NCBI RefSeq assembly: GCF_015706575.1
Contig: NW_024037074.1
Span: forward strand, 26,587,334 to 26,651,333
Direction: 5' to 3'
DNA: 64,000 nucleotides
Source: Patiria miniata
Lineage: Eukaryota; Echinodermata; Asteroidea; Valvatida; Asterinidae
Shown here: positions 1-10,747 of the stretch, piece by piece
How the letters are laid out: every line of letters starts with the position of its first letter
Numbering within the stretch: the first letter of the stretch is position 1
The notes under the pieces: generated by a model
What the model was told of the DNA's origin: nothing
The model's database searches: none
Seen by the model: the letters and a program-made list of their open reading frames with translations, nothing else
Position numbers and translations under genes: made by a program

Positions 1-477
1 CTTTCCCGGTATAATTTGTGGCGTTTCTTACGTCAATTGGCAATCACGTCAATATATAATGATAGTCAAATTGATCAAACGAAACTCCGTTTTGATTATA
101 GTCAATTATGAAATATTCATTGATTTATGACATACACCTTTGTTTCAATTTTGATACTACCCGTAGACCTGCCGAGCAGCTGTAGATATCAAACTAAACC
201 AAAGTATAAAAGATAAAGGGTAAAAAAAATTAAAAAGTTATGTGCTAGTCAAGCTTTCAGGGATCGGTCTGAGCCATAACAATGCCCCAGCCGATCCCTT
301 AGTTCTCTTCCGGGGTCTCAGCGTCCCCGACCAATACACACTTCCTTCCCTATCCATCCATATAACCCCGGAGGGCCAGGCACCATGTAAAAGCAAAGAG
401 CTAAGGGAGGAACAGGGCGGCCCCTAAGCCCTGATCCTCCGAGTGGACCACATGCCCTGAACCTGTACGAAGGCGCC
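1..477. other. No gene seen; left-edge intergenic sequence
   Basis: AT-rich up to about 240, then more GC-rich to 477. No convincing coding exon on either strand. The GC-rich part may be the body of the tRNA-like repeat whose head lies at 478-535. Confidence 0.5.
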
Positions 478-535
478 AACCTGGAACTCGCGGACAGTAC
501 CAGCAGCAGTGCTTACCGATTAAGCTAAGGTACTG
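478..535 (-). repeat. tRNA-like SINE head
   Basis: Read on the minus strand, 516-527 gives TAGCTTAATCGG, which fits an RNA polymerase III box A, and 481-490 gives CGAGTTCCAG, a weakened box B. The spacing is tRNA-like but no cloverleaf is convincing. It is probably the head of a tRNA-derived SINE whose body runs to about 240. A chance match is possible. Confidence 0.35.
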
Positions 536-605
536 TTGGTACTTTTCGACGGGAAATTAAATCTCTTATAGTGAATAATTGAACTCATTCGTTAAAAACC
601 AAAAA

Positions 606-680
606 GACACCAGCGGGATTCGAACCCGGGACCCCGCTAACCGTTGACGACGAATCGTAACCACTCGGCCATTTCGTTAC
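606..680 (-). repeat. tRNA-Ser-like pseudogene or SINE head
   Basis: On the minus strand the segment has an intact box A (TGGCCGAGTGG, 661-671) and box B (GGTTCGAATCC, 617-627), as in eukaryotic tRNA-Ser genes. The acceptor arms do not pair well and the anticodon and variable arms are irregular, so a working tRNA is unlikely. A decayed tRNA gene or a tRNA-derived SINE head fits best. It is followed on its 3' side by AT-rich sequence with no clear tail. Confidence 0.5.
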
Positions 681-1681
681 CTTAGAATTTTCCTTAAACT
701 GAGAAAAGTTGTCTTTATAGGTGAGCAAACGCGCCAGGAAGATTACTGGGTCCATTTGCTTTACCTTAATGGGTAAAAACAAGTCGATATAATGAGCCCA
801 GTGTGTTTGGTTTGTTAGGAAGCTGCATAATTCGGTTTCCGTTTTGCTGACGAGTTGGGAGATGGGATTTTGGATTCGAAGTCCGTTATCCGTTATCTTT
901 CCGCGTAGGGAAATGGGAATGGGTAAATTCGTTATCCACTATTTGTGTAGCGCGCCCTCTTTTGAAAGGAAATTTGAGATTGCTTTAAGTTTTAGTATGG
1001 TTGGTTTTTCTCCGTGATTAAAACACTATCCTTTTTCTCCATGGTTTTCGCTACATATTTATTATGTTATTATTTTCGCTTCCTCTCCAATTTCAACTGA
1101 TTTTGGTTATCTGTCGTAATGAATTATTGTACAAAAATTCCACTCAATGCAACATACATTTCTTGAGATATCTTTAGGAAACCGAGTGTGTTTTTAAGTC
1201 ACTGAAAGTTGACTCCGAATTCGACTTGTATTTATTTTCCACCTTTTTTTTCTGGAAATGTAATTTTTTTTATGATTCTCCCTGAAGTTGAGCGCAATTC
1301 GTGTTACCTATGATAACGAATCAGGAGATATAAATTTTAATTCTAAACCAAAAATTTTTTTTTTATTAATTTGCTCATTACGTTTGTTGCTTTTGTTCCA
1401 GGAACGTTAATGAACCAAATTCGCCATGCACTTAGTGCTGCAACTCACTTAATTGTTTTCGTTATTATATTATTTGTATTAGAAGATAATTCCACTCCAT
1501 ATTCATCAATTTTATAATAAATACACATAATTTTAATACCAAACGAGCCAAGTTTGTCCAAAAGGGTCACCGTGACATTCGGGGCATCTATGGAACGGCT
1601 TAATTTAAAGAAAGAAGACATCCTCTTCTTAATTAACCAATTTTGAAAATAGACTTAACCACACATTGTTGAAGTTAACCC
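681..1681. other. No gene seen; AT-rich intergenic
   Basis: About 1 kb with poly-T runs and no open frame or repeat that I can recognise. Confidence 0.5.
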
Positions 1682-1689
1682 CTCATTGC

Positions 1690-1957
1690 CATGTCGTCGC
1701 CAGGATTTTTTTCCTAAGAAGGGGCAAGTCCATTTTTTTCCCAAAATGCCTATTTTTTCAGTAGTTTCTAAATTGATCATTTTTTTCCCGAAAATGGGCA
1801 GGGACATCCCCCCCCCCTCCGGCCCTCATTAAATTAACAATATGATTTCGCGCCTCTTTTTATTTTCTTTATTTTGTCTCTTTTTTTGGGCTTGCTTGTC
1901 TAGGGTCGGGGGCAGCGCCCAGCTTCCCCCACCCCCACCCCCCTCGTGACGCCCATG
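1690..1957 (+). mobile_element. MITE, CATGGGCGTCG family, copy 1
   Basis: A 268-bp non-autonomous element with ends CATGTCGTCGCCAGG and GTGACGCCCATG, which are inverted relative to each other. It is flanked by a perfect 8-bp direct repeat CTCATTGC (1682-1689 and 1958-1965). The inside is purine/pyrimidine-skewed with long C and T runs. An 8-bp target duplication with short inverted ends suggests a hAT-like source, but no transposase is present to confirm the superfamily. Two related copies are at 2613-2882 and 19845-20073. Confidence 0.85.
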
Positions 1958-1965
1958 CTCATTGC

Positions 1966-2302
1966 CCAATGCCTTCAACGTGGCCACCACCTCTTTCCAC
2001 ACAAGACTCTGCACAAAGTCTAGTTTATTTCAGCCAGCAATCTTAATCAGCCAGGCGATAAAACTTGGCCCAGTACAGATTTTGATCCAATTAAGACAGA
2101 ATAATGACGAATGCTCAGTCATCCGTGGCCACAGACACAGGTATCACTGGAAAGAGGACACATTGGCGTTTTATATGATCTTTAATTTATTTGAAAACAT
2201 TTATTAGATTTTTTTTTAAATTTACAATTACATCTGGGTTTCCTTTTTTATTTTTGATACACCCTGTATTGCCAAATTAACAATGAATCAACAACATCAA
2301 AT
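1966..2302. other. No gene seen
   Basis: Short intergenic stretch between a MITE and a palindromic element. No feature is supported. Confidence 0.4.
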
Positions 2303-2969
2303 ATCGTTTCGGTTTGCGGTAACACCATGTGGTAATAACTACTGCTTAGAAGATATTAGTTCTGAAAAGAACTTATCCTGCTTATTATCAACTTTGCTAA
2401 GTAGTTTTTTGTTCTGATAAGAAAAGTCCTGCTGTAAGTTCTAAACGAACTTGTCTTTGGTCTCAACGTTTCGACTAGCCTGCTCTAGTCATCGTCAGAC
2501 TGACGATGGCTAGTCGAAACGTTGAGACCAAAGACAAGTTCGTTTAAAACTTACAGCAGGACTGTTCTTATCAGAACAAAAACTACTTAGCAAAGTTGAT
2601 AATAAGCAGGATCATGGGCGTCGCCAGGATTTCTTCTAGAGGGGGGCAAAAAAATTTTTTGACCAAAAATGCTTGTATTTGTCAACACATTTTCGAATTA
2701 TCAGTTTTAGAGGGGGCAGGGACATCCCCCCCCCAACTCATTAAATTTACACCACTTTGTCTTCGCGCCTCTTTTTTTTTTCTTTTTTTCCTTTTTTTTT
2801 GCGTCTTTTTTTTTTTTTTTGCTTTTCCAGGGGGGGGGGGGGGCAAGTGCCCCCCCTTGCCCCCCCCCTCGCGACGCCCATGAGCAGGACAAGTTCTTTT
2901 CAGAACTAATATCTTCTAAGCAGTAGTTATTACCACATGGTGTTACCGCAAACCGAAACGATACCGATA
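2303..2969. mobile_element. Foldback (palindromic) element
   Basis: The left arm 2303-2498 is repeated in reverse complement by 2500-2612 plus 2891-2969, around a centre at 2499. The right arm is split by a 270-bp MITE (2613-2882). An 11-bp stretch near the centre of the left arm is absent on the right. The minus strand of the left arm carries CTGACGA, then a 6-bp hairpin (GACTAG/CTAGTC), then GAAAC. That arrangement resembles part of a hammerhead ribozyme core, which is known in Penelope-like elements. No open frame of note. It could be two head-to-head fragments of one longer element. Confidence 0.75.
2613..2882 (+). mobile_element. MITE, CATGGGCGTCG family, copy 2 (nested)
   Basis: A 270-bp element starting CATGGGCGTCGCCAGG and ending GCGACGCCCATG. 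It is flanked by AGCAGGAT (2605-2612) and AGCAGGAC (2883-2890), an 8-bp duplication with one mismatch. It sits inside the right arm of the foldback element, so it is younger than that palindrome. The interior has long G and C runs. Confidence 0.88.
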
Positions 2970-3299
2970 CCCCACCATGCAAAGCCTCAAATCTTATAAC
3001 ATCAAATGTTTTCTTACTTTTTGCAATAGTCAATCAAAGTACATTAGTGTATAACGCTTTAAGCCAATTTATAAGTCTTGAAGTCAAATTCTGGAACCAA
3101 GCCAATTTATAAGTTTGTGCGTCAAATTCTGGAAAGAAGCAACAGATAAAGAACATACAAATAGATTTACAATGCCTGCAAATGTAAAAATCTAAACACA
3201 ACATTTGAAAAATGAAATTTGGAATTTAATACATTGAGCTGCTAATGGCCCCCAAAACTTGCAAACCACAAAAGACGGGTTTGTGCCCGCCTTTTAATG
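2970..3299. other. No gene seen
   Basis: AT-rich intergenic sequence with no recognisable feature. A 10-bp word AACATCAAAT occurs at about 2291-2300 and again near 3000, outside both arms of the foldback element. It could be an old target duplication but is offset from the arm end. Confidence 0.4.
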
Positions 3300-3832
3300 G
3301 TAATCAACACCATTTAAACAACTGCTAAAATATGACATATACTAGCTACTTGATTAAATGCTGTCATATGTTCAAGAAAACAGGAAATGCGTGTACCGTC
3401 ATTTCCTTGCAGTGTTTCAGACGGATCCATTTCTAGAAACAAAACCACCAAACGTTTCCCTTCCAAATGTTCCCAATTAATTAACCGAATTTGGTTTATT
3501 TTTAGTCGACTGCATATCCGTGAATGAAAATTATTTCCTAATGAGTGGCAAGCAGGGATCATACCACAACTAGAGGGCGCAGGTCAAAACGTGATCCTAC
3601 TCGACTGTAAATAACAGTATCAGAACGGTAATGAATGCGCATGATACTGTCATTTTTTTTTTCCGAAAAGAGGAAATGCCATCATTTCCTTTTGATGTTT
3701 CAGACAGTTCACCATTGCTCCCAATTGACCGAATTTGGTGTATTTTGCAATCGGTTGCATATCCGTGAGTGAGACATATTTTGCTTCATGGCAAGCTGTG
3801 GATCATACCACCAGAGGACGCAGGTCAAAACG
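3300..3832 (-). repeat. Two diverged copies of a dispersed repeat
   Basis: Segments 3395-3590 and 3675-3832 are similar to each other: both contain CATTTCC, a GTTTCAGAC word, ACCGAATTTGG, GCATATCCGTGA and a final GGATCATACCAC. The reverse complement resembles 28298-28470 (GGTATGATCC, CAGGAAATGA, TTTCTTGAACAT), which lies inside a TTAA-flanked element. They are probably decayed members of that family. Confidence 0.55.
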
Positions 3833-5237
3833 TGTTCATGATCATTTTGGAAGTGAGGGCTTTCAACTGAGACCTTGCCCTGCGGCGAGAAAAATGTAGA
3901 TGCATCAGTCAGTGTAAATCTGGGGTTCAGTGAGCTTGTCTTATACGCAGTGTGGACTTCCGAACAAAAGACGTCCACATAATGTAGGTAGCAGCGACGA
4001 AGTGTGGACTTGCCCACGTCCACACAGTGTTTCCCCATTTCTGGAAAACAGGTTTAGAGGCATTTTTGGGTTAGGTTTATCTGTAGCAGAATGAAGAGAA
4101 ACACTAAAGGGAATCATTGAAAAAAAATTGGGTTGTAAGAGTTTTCACAGTTTGAGAAAAATGAGTTTTTCCACTGGTGTTCCTTAACTACACGAAAAGA
4201 AAGGAAAGTCCACACTAGGTATGTGAAACAAGTCTGCGTGATTTTGTGTGTGTGTGTCCCTATTACATCTGATGTAAGATTTTGTAAATTCGGGAAACAT
4301 TATTGAATGCCTTCTACCTCCAAGAGTGACTAGCTAAAGCAAAATACCTGCCAAACAAATATGAAATAGTTTGAAGTCAATTTGTATGGCAAATGACACA
4401 GGTCAGGTGTAACAGGGACACACACACAAAAATGTTACAAGTGGACCTCCTCATGTACTGACCGCTAGGCATTTTCACTTTTTTTTTCTAAAAAAGTTTG
4501 ACATTCACTCAGCTAAAAATTAAGTTGCTTTTAATTGTATTGTTGTGAAATTAAGAAATAAAGCAAATTGCCCGCTGTGTTGCATGCTAAGCACGGGAAA
4601 TGTTGGCTTAGCAAGAATAGGTTACCAGCTCAAATGTCATGCCATTAATACTGCACTGTGACTGGTTCCCTGCGGTCCTTTTTGGCTTCAATAGCACAAA
4701 AACTGTTACTAAGCAGCTCCGTGGCATGTTGCCCGACTCTGTCGTTAAACAGATTGACCCATTAAACTCCACCCACTGTGCACGTGTTGCTCCTTCAATG
4801 TCACACTGCACGTTCCAGATGCGCACGTTATACGTGCATGCATGTCAAACTTTTTGTACATGCATGTCTGACATTGATCACGGCTGTTATTGGGCTTGGG
4901 CTCAGTGGATCATTCTATTTGCCCTCTGGTCTTGATAGTGCTTTTAAAAATAAATGTCATTCTTTTACTAGTTCTGAACTCGCTACATGCATTGCAGTAA
5001 CACCACTGGGGGCACGTATGAGAAAATCCGCGGTGCAGACATCGGACCGTATACTGTCGCTGTGAACCTCCCATCTGAGCGGTTAAGAGTCAAATGTCTG
5101 GAGAAGAGCATGAACTGAAAAAGGAAATAAAAAAACATGATCATTTAAATAAAAGAATAAAAAAACATGCATCTGGCATGCTTGTTGCATGCTTCTACCT
5201 GAGGCCGTGGGGGGGGGGGGGGGGGATCATCTTAGTT
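3833..5237. other. Intergenic; weak unassigned open stretch
   Basis: No exon is convincing. At 4610-4935 both strands stay open for 70 to 98 codons, with no splice sites or recognisable domain. A G run lies at about 5207-5225. Confidence 0.35.
4241..4432. repeat. Inverted repeat with TG-rich arms
   Basis: The left arm at about 4241-4272 (TGTGTGTCCCTATTACAT) matches the reverse complement of 4402-4432, with about 130 bp between. This may be a small MITE or MITE remnant. Outer ends and target duplication were not resolved. Confidence 0.5.
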
Positions 5238-5440
5238 TCCTTCCAGCTACAGTCCATCATTTCCAGCTATCCAAAAAGTAACTGACATAATTGTTGTTGA
5301 AAAGCATACTTGGTTGAAAGGTATTAATGGCACTATTTATGGCACTGTTTAAAACTCCCCTGGAACTTATTCTTTCTGGCACGCTGTCAGTTTGAAGAAA
5401 ACAATGAAAGGCCTTTCCAACGATACGTCTAAAGATGCAT
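5238..5440 (+). repeat. Partial copy of the AGCTATAGTCC (TTAA) element
   Basis: Starts AGCTACAGTCCATCATT and continues like 11577-11770 (AAAGTAACTG, TACTTGGTTGAAAG, GGCCTTTCCAACG). The right half is missing. It is a truncated relative of the full element at 11577-12109. Confidence 0.65.
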
Positions 5441-5526
5441 CGTTTTCGCACTTGGAGTCCTTAGAACAGTATTTGTGCCATATTTCTTACCGCAACCTCA
5501 TATTTTTCAACGCTCAGGGGTGTCCA

Positions 5527-6016
5527 CCACTGATCTCTATATAAAGACTGGATAGTGGATATGCATACAACATTCACACAGTAGACTTTGCATATTGACC
5601 AATTCACCCCGGTCTCACGAAGATGGCCGCGTATAATACGAACGTTCTACGCGTAAATACGCGCGCGTTGTATCAACAGTTGACGCGCATTTTGGTCACG
5701 TACACATATTATGATGTTCTAAAAGGAACACATTTCCGTAGTGATTATTATTTCAAAAACGCCGAAAAAGTGATTTGCGGCATTATAAAAGTAACCACTA
5801 CGTTAGAAAAATTGTAGTAAACCTTGGTCAGTTGGTCAGTGGTGGTGGCCAAAATATAAGTCAAGTGAGCCGCGACGTTACAAAAGAAATCAAGCTGTCT
5901 ATAAAGACGGCAACTTGTCCTTTGTAGATCACCAGCCGGTCTCACCAATATGGCGTCAAATTCGTACATTGTGCGGCTCTTTATCAGCTATCCAGTCTTT
6001 ATATAGAGATCAGTGG
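5527..6016. mobile_element. MITE with CCACTGATCTC ends
   Basis: A 490-bp element. Its first 29 bases, starting CCACTGATCTCTATATAAAG, are repeated inverted at the right end. The flanks are a 6-bp direct repeat TGTCCA (5521-5526, 6017-6022). Inside, a GGTCTCAC plus ATGGC word occurs near both ends in the same orientation. There is no transposase. The superfamily is not assigned. Confidence 0.82.
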
Positions 6017-6165
6017 TGTCCACAGAGGGATGTTTGCTACCAAAATGCCGTGCACAGCAGCCAAGTTCAAGTTCAACACACGGGCCCGTCTCCACAGACT
6101 ACTCAGACTTTGTGTGTGTGTACAAAACAAAAGGGGGATTAATGTGTTTAGATGTCATCCGGAGG

Positions 6166-6464
6166 TTAGTTGAGGTACACTTGACGTTGAAACCTGTCAG
6201 CCGTGCCTGTGTATACACAGGCAGATCGTGTTGACACGTCATCCGACGCGAACTGCGTGGTTAAGGAAATAATGCCAGGCTGAGAGAGATCAATTTCGTG
6301 GAGGGACTCACAGGATAGATCCATGAGGTCTTGGCGCTCATGCAGGTTCTCCTGTAGCGCCTCCATCAGCTGCAGGTAGCGGAACAGCGTGTCCCTTGGC
6401 CAGAGGGTCTCTGAGGGGTTCTTCATCAAGAGCTGCATGTTGTCGTGGACAAGATGCTCCCAGT
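6166..6464 (-). CDS. Terminal exon of an unrecognised gene
   Basis: A 299-nt exon not visible as a standalone gene. The minus strand shows a pyrimidine-rich tract ending CTCTTAG at 6465-6466 and then about 98 codons to a TAA stop at 6166-6168. The protein is rich in Leu, Glu and Gln with helical spacing (LFRYLQLMEALQENLHERQD) and no cysteine cluster or membrane segment. It joins in frame to the exon at 9387-9481: the upstream exon supplies one base of the codon completed here. GC content is clearly above the surroundings, as expected for coding sequence. I do not recognise the family; a helical, possibly coiled-coil C-terminus of a larger protein is all that can be said. Transcribed away from the receptor array. 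Confidence 0.7.
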
Positions 6465-7412
6465 CTAAGAGCAAAATAAAAGAAAAACAAGAAGCAAATA
6501 TAAAATTAACTGACTTCACCTGAGGAGGCTTCGCATGACATTCTCAATCAGCCAACTGATTCAAGCAAAGTTTATGCTGGCAGGGAAGGGGAGGGGTGGG
6601 GGTTAGGGGGAATTTTAAAATAACTCAAACTTAAAGTATCTCTGCGAATGGGTTGCAGATTCATACGCATTCTTCCGTTATCCAACCAGTCCTTCCATAA
6701 ATTTCTTCTTTTATTTGGAAGCAAATTTAACATTCCCAAAGCTATATTGTATACACCAATTTCCCAACATTTCACATAATGGCCAAAGATGTTCCAATTC
6801 CCAAATTCTAAAAAGAAAAGAAAAGAAAAAAAATTCAAGATTGCCAAAATACTTTTGAACATTTTTCAGGGTATCTTTTTAGCCAAGATAACAAATTTGG
6901 TTTATAAAACTCTTACATTTTCAAAAGAAAATCAAGTGTACCCTAAATTTTTCTGGTGGCCTTTTAATTTGCAAAGTTGCAGACCATTCTGAGGACTAAG
7001 CTAGGCATATTGGATGCTGCACTCAAAGTTTTTTCTAAACACAGTAAGATATTGTCACTGTTTTCTCTAAGGGATGAATTTAGCCATTCATTGTCTGAAC
7101 AAACATTGAAGAAAATCATGTGTAACGCTGGTACTTTTTTTCGTTTAATAATTTGAAATGTAAAGATGCATAAGATGCAAGACTGAAGTATCAGAGGTAA
7201 GAAGAGATTCTAATCTTCTTAAATGTAGCGAACCTTAAAAAAAATACCGGTAGGTGATTAGTTTTGCAGAATTAATCCATTAAGAGAAGTGTCTGTTCTT
7301 GAAAACGAAATAAAGATAACATTAGCAATTCACCCCTGTGGCTGTGAAATTCGCCCCTTTGTGAAAACGCTAAACGGTACTTGAGGATAAATTAGCCGGT
7401 TCGTTAATTAAC

Positions 7413-9003
7413 TTAATTGGGATTTGAATGAATTTTGTCACCAGTTGTAGATATTGCAATATTTAATCGTTTTCACCAAAAAACCCAAACATTGATAAAG
7501 AGACGTTTATTCATGAAATTTGCCCCTTTGTGAAAACGGTGAGGATATTCATTGTTTGGTCTGTTTTTCTGCAGGTATTTGTTCAGGATTTAACAAAACG
7601 ATTTTTCCATGAACAGTATTTTAATTCAGTTTACTTCCTCTTCAGGGTAAAATGAAAGCATAACAATTACACAGTGTATTATAAAGGCATGCCCAAAACA
7701 AGTACCAAGTGGTACAACCCACGTAAGTTCCACGAACCATACAACCGCGAATATTGCAATGCAATGGGGCATGATCTAATATTAGCAAATTAGACGCATG
7801 CGCATCAGTGTCACAAAACTGCAGGTATTCCATTGAAACTCACCAGCAAAGCTGTGATACATATACACGCGTGGCATGGAAACAGTATAAGGGGACGAGT
7901 AAAGTTAATTGGGATTTTAATGAATTTTGTCACCAGGTTGTAGATATTGCAATATTTAATCGTTTTCACCAAAAAAACCAAACATTGATAGAGAGACGAT
8001 TATTCATGAAATTTGCCCCTTCGTGAAAACGGTGAGGATATACATTACTTCATTGTTTGGTCTGTTTTTCTGCATGTATTTGTTCAGGATTTAACAAAAC
8101 AATTTTTCCTTGAACAGTATTTTAATTCAGTTTACTTCCTCTTCAGGGTAAAATGAAAGCATAACAATACACAGTGTATTATAAAGGCATTCCCAAAACA
8201 AGAACTGAGTGGTACAACCCACGAAAGTTCCACGAACCATACAACCGCGAATTTTGCAATGCAATGGGGCGTGATCTAATATTAGCAAATTAGACGCATG
8301 CGCATCAGTGTCACAAAACTGCAGGTATTCCATTAAAACTCACCGGTGTCACGGTCTCACTTCTCCGGCGTGCTAGCTTCTCCGGGTTGATTCGGCGGAT
8401 AATTGAGCACGTGACAGTGCACGTTACATGAGCACGATTCATGCTCATGTGTCCGCTGTGCTTACTTTTCCTCGGGCTGTTTTCTGAAGTCTGAAGCCCA
8501 TTAATAACACAGTGAGGGACACCCAAGAATGTGTTATGTAACACTTCCTGTGGGTCAAGTCATTCCATGGTCTTGCAAGCATTCTGATTATTTTGTGTTT
8601 CCAGCGTCATGCATGTGTGTGTTCATGGAGGAATAATTAAGAACGAACTCCTTGGTCCGTGTTCCTTGCTCGTTCGTGGTCCATTTTGTCCTTATTTTTG
8701 CAACCACGGCTTAAAATAAATGTGCATTTCAAATTCAAGTCTTTAACATTGGAAGTTAATAGTGCGCGCCACGAAAATTCTATGCATACAAATATCTTAC
8801 GTACACAAGTACAGCCCCGAAAAACTCAGCACACTAATACAGTGACGAAAATGTACACTACTGCGCAATTTTGTGCATGAGTGTTGAAGCGAAATTTCCC
8901 TTTTGGAGAAGCTAGCACGCCGGAGAAGTGAGACCGTGACACCGGCAAAGCTGTGATACATGTACAAGCATGGCATGGAAACAGTGGCACGGGCCGAGTA
9001 AAG
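7413..9003. repeat. Tandem duplication, unit about 492 bp
   Basis: Copy 1 is 7413-7904. Copy 2 is 7905-8346 plus 8946-9003, interrupted by an element at 8347-8941. The copies differ at scattered bases only. Shared landmarks are GATATTGCAATATTTAATCG, ACAGTATTTTAATTCAG and GACGCATGCGCATCAGTGTC. Copy 1 gives the empty site for the insertion in copy 2. Confidence 0.88.
8347..8941. mobile_element. MITE with TGTCACGGTCTC ends, inserted in a tandem copy
   Basis: A 595-bp element with perfect 37-bp inverted ends starting TGTCACGGTCTCACTTCTCC. It is flanked by CCGG on both sides (8343-8346, 8942-8945). The uninterrupted neighbour reads CACCAGCAAAGC at the same place, so the insertion postdates the tandem duplication. 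No transposase frame. The 4-bp duplication is short and could be read differently, so I leave the superfamily open. Confidence 0.85.
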
Positions 9004-9386
9004 TGTCCACCCAACCACCCACTCGACATCATAAGCAACTCGTCAAGCTTGCGATGTGTTTGACACCGTTGTGGGAAATAGCTCGTGTGAGGCTTGCCAA
9101 GTTGTTTTAACATGCTATAGGGCAGCGCGGCATTACGTCAGCCGGTGAAAATATCTTTCCATTTGTACATGCGTTTTCACCAGTTGCTACGTATTACCAT
9201 TCAGCATGCCCGACTCAAGAAGCATTCAGTTGCCTGAAAATAGATCTGGGAATGAGAAACTGAGATTCCTTAAGTTCCTGGATGTCTGAGCTTGTCCTTT
9301 TATTTAAATTGTAATTAGTGGAAAGTGACACTTTCAATTAAAAAATTGCCCCTCCTCCCTCTTAATTTGATGATGTGTGAACATAC

Positions 9387-9481
9387 TTTCCGAAGACTGT
9401 TCTTCCTCCACAAAGAACTGACTGATCTTTCTCTGTAGATCCTGGACTGAATCCTGGGAAAACTTCTTCTCAGTGCTATCA
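9387..9481 (-). CDS. Internal exon of an unrecognised gene
   Basis: A 95-nt exon with a GTTTTCAG acceptor (ending at 9482) and a GTATGT donor (9381-9386). The middle 31 codons read DSTEKKFSQDSVQDLQRKIS and then a stretch ending FFVEEEQSSE. The exon starts with the last base of one codon and ends with the first base of the next, which matches the phase of the exon at 6464. Two good splice sites plus agreement in phase are the main support. Upstream exons should lie above 9481 on the minus strand; I could not identify them. Confidence 0.65.
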
Positions 9482-9544
9482 CTGAAAACAAAAGAAAACA
9501 AAAGACAAACAAATTGAGGATGGGAATCAATGTTTCAATACACT

Positions 9545-9975
9545 GACCCATATGTTTCCACCAATCACCGCTGTGATTTACATGTCCATTAAGCCCCGCC
9601 CCCAGGTGTTCCCACACCAATCACAGCTGTGATTTATGTCCATTAAGCCCCCCCCCCCCCCCCGTGGTGTTCCCACCAATCACAGCTGTGATTTATATCC
9701 ATTAAGCCCCGCCCGTGGTGTTCCCACCAATCACAGCTGTGATTTATGTCCATTAAGCCCCCCCCCCCCCCCCCCCCCCGTGGTGTTCCCACCAATCACA
9801 GCTGTGATTTATGTCCATTAAGCCCCGCCCGTGGTGTTCCCACCAATCACAGCTGTGATTTATGTCCATTAAGCCCCGCCCGTGGTGTTCCCACCAATCA
9901 CAGTTGTGATTTTATGTCCATTAAGGCCTGCCCCTTGTGTTCCCACCAATCACAGCTGTGATTTATGTCCAAATT
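9545..9975. repeat. Minisatellite with a 16-bp palindrome in each unit
   Basis: Eight direct copies of a roughly 50-65-bp unit: CCACCAATCACAGCTGTGAT, then TTATGTCCATTAAGCCC, then a variable C run and GTGGTGTTC. Most units contain the perfect palindrome AATCACAGCTGTGATT. Unit length changes mainly by expansion of the C run (longest at about 9760-9779). Confidence 0.9.
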
Positions 9976-10747
9976 CTGGATTAGCATATTTAGTAAAACT
10001 GTTACACATCATTCGAAGGTACAAAGGATCACTTGCTTTAGGTACATTTTTATTTTGAAGCATCAGAATAGCTCAATATATATGCAGATATGGTGTAAAA
10101 CAACAAAGCTGTTGAATTTTAGCTCTGTGGATACTCTACATTTTGGGAAAACAAACTTAAGCATATGCATGACGTTTCTGTCGCCATTTCGTATGTTGAA
10201 TTGCATCTTCTTGTTAAACATCCCTTAATTATCAATAGGTAAAACTAAGAAGTCATTCAGTCCAGTGATAAAAATTATTGTTCCCTGACGGTGATGGCCA
10301 TTAATCCCATAATAACAAATTCCTCCAAGGGGATTAAATCTCGAGATGACAGAGAGCTGAATTAAAACCTGGTACAGGCTCGGGCAAAAAAACAGAATAT
10401 ACCGGGTAAGCTCTATATTCGGATTTCATAGAAAGACATGCAGCTCCCCCCCACCTTCTGGCAAAGACTGATCCGCCCCTGGCTTTAATCAAGTGATCAC
10501 AAGTTGACAACAGCTGTCACAATAAATGTCATCCAGTTTAATGTTAAATGATTTCCCCCCCCCCCCAAATGTTCTATGCATGCATCACACTTAAATAATA
10601 TTTGGTAACATTGTTAAAAAGTATAGAATACAAGCCAAGTGGGGGACCCTCCCGCAGACATGGCAGAGGGGCAGGCAACTCGCCCGTGAAGCGTGCCTGC
10701 GACTTCCCTGCAAAGTGAGCGAGGCGAAACCTCATCTTCTCTAAGCT
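9976..10747. other. No gene supported
   Basis: AT-rich to about 10,620, then a short GC-rich stretch (10,630-10,745) that stays open on the minus strand but lacks a good donor site. A C run lies at 10,554-10,567. Confidence 0.4.

Larger units (their letters stand above)
6465..9386 (-). other. Intron of the unrecognised minus-strand gene
   Basis: The interval runs from a GTATGT donor (9381-9386) to a CTCTTAG acceptor (6465-6466), minus strand. It holds a 492-bp tandem duplication and a 595-bp element, and is otherwise AT-rich with no gene. Confidence 0.65.

Noticed and set aside
606-680. Functional tRNA-Ser gene
   Set aside because: Internal promoter boxes are good, but the acceptor stem has several mismatches and the anticodon arm is irregular.
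4610-4935. Overlapping open stretches on both strands
   Set aside because: No splice signals, domains or second copy to support either frame.
9545-9975. CRISPR-like regular repeats
   Set aside because: This is animal DNA. The spacers are not unique sequences but variants of the same unit with C runs, so it is a minisatellite.
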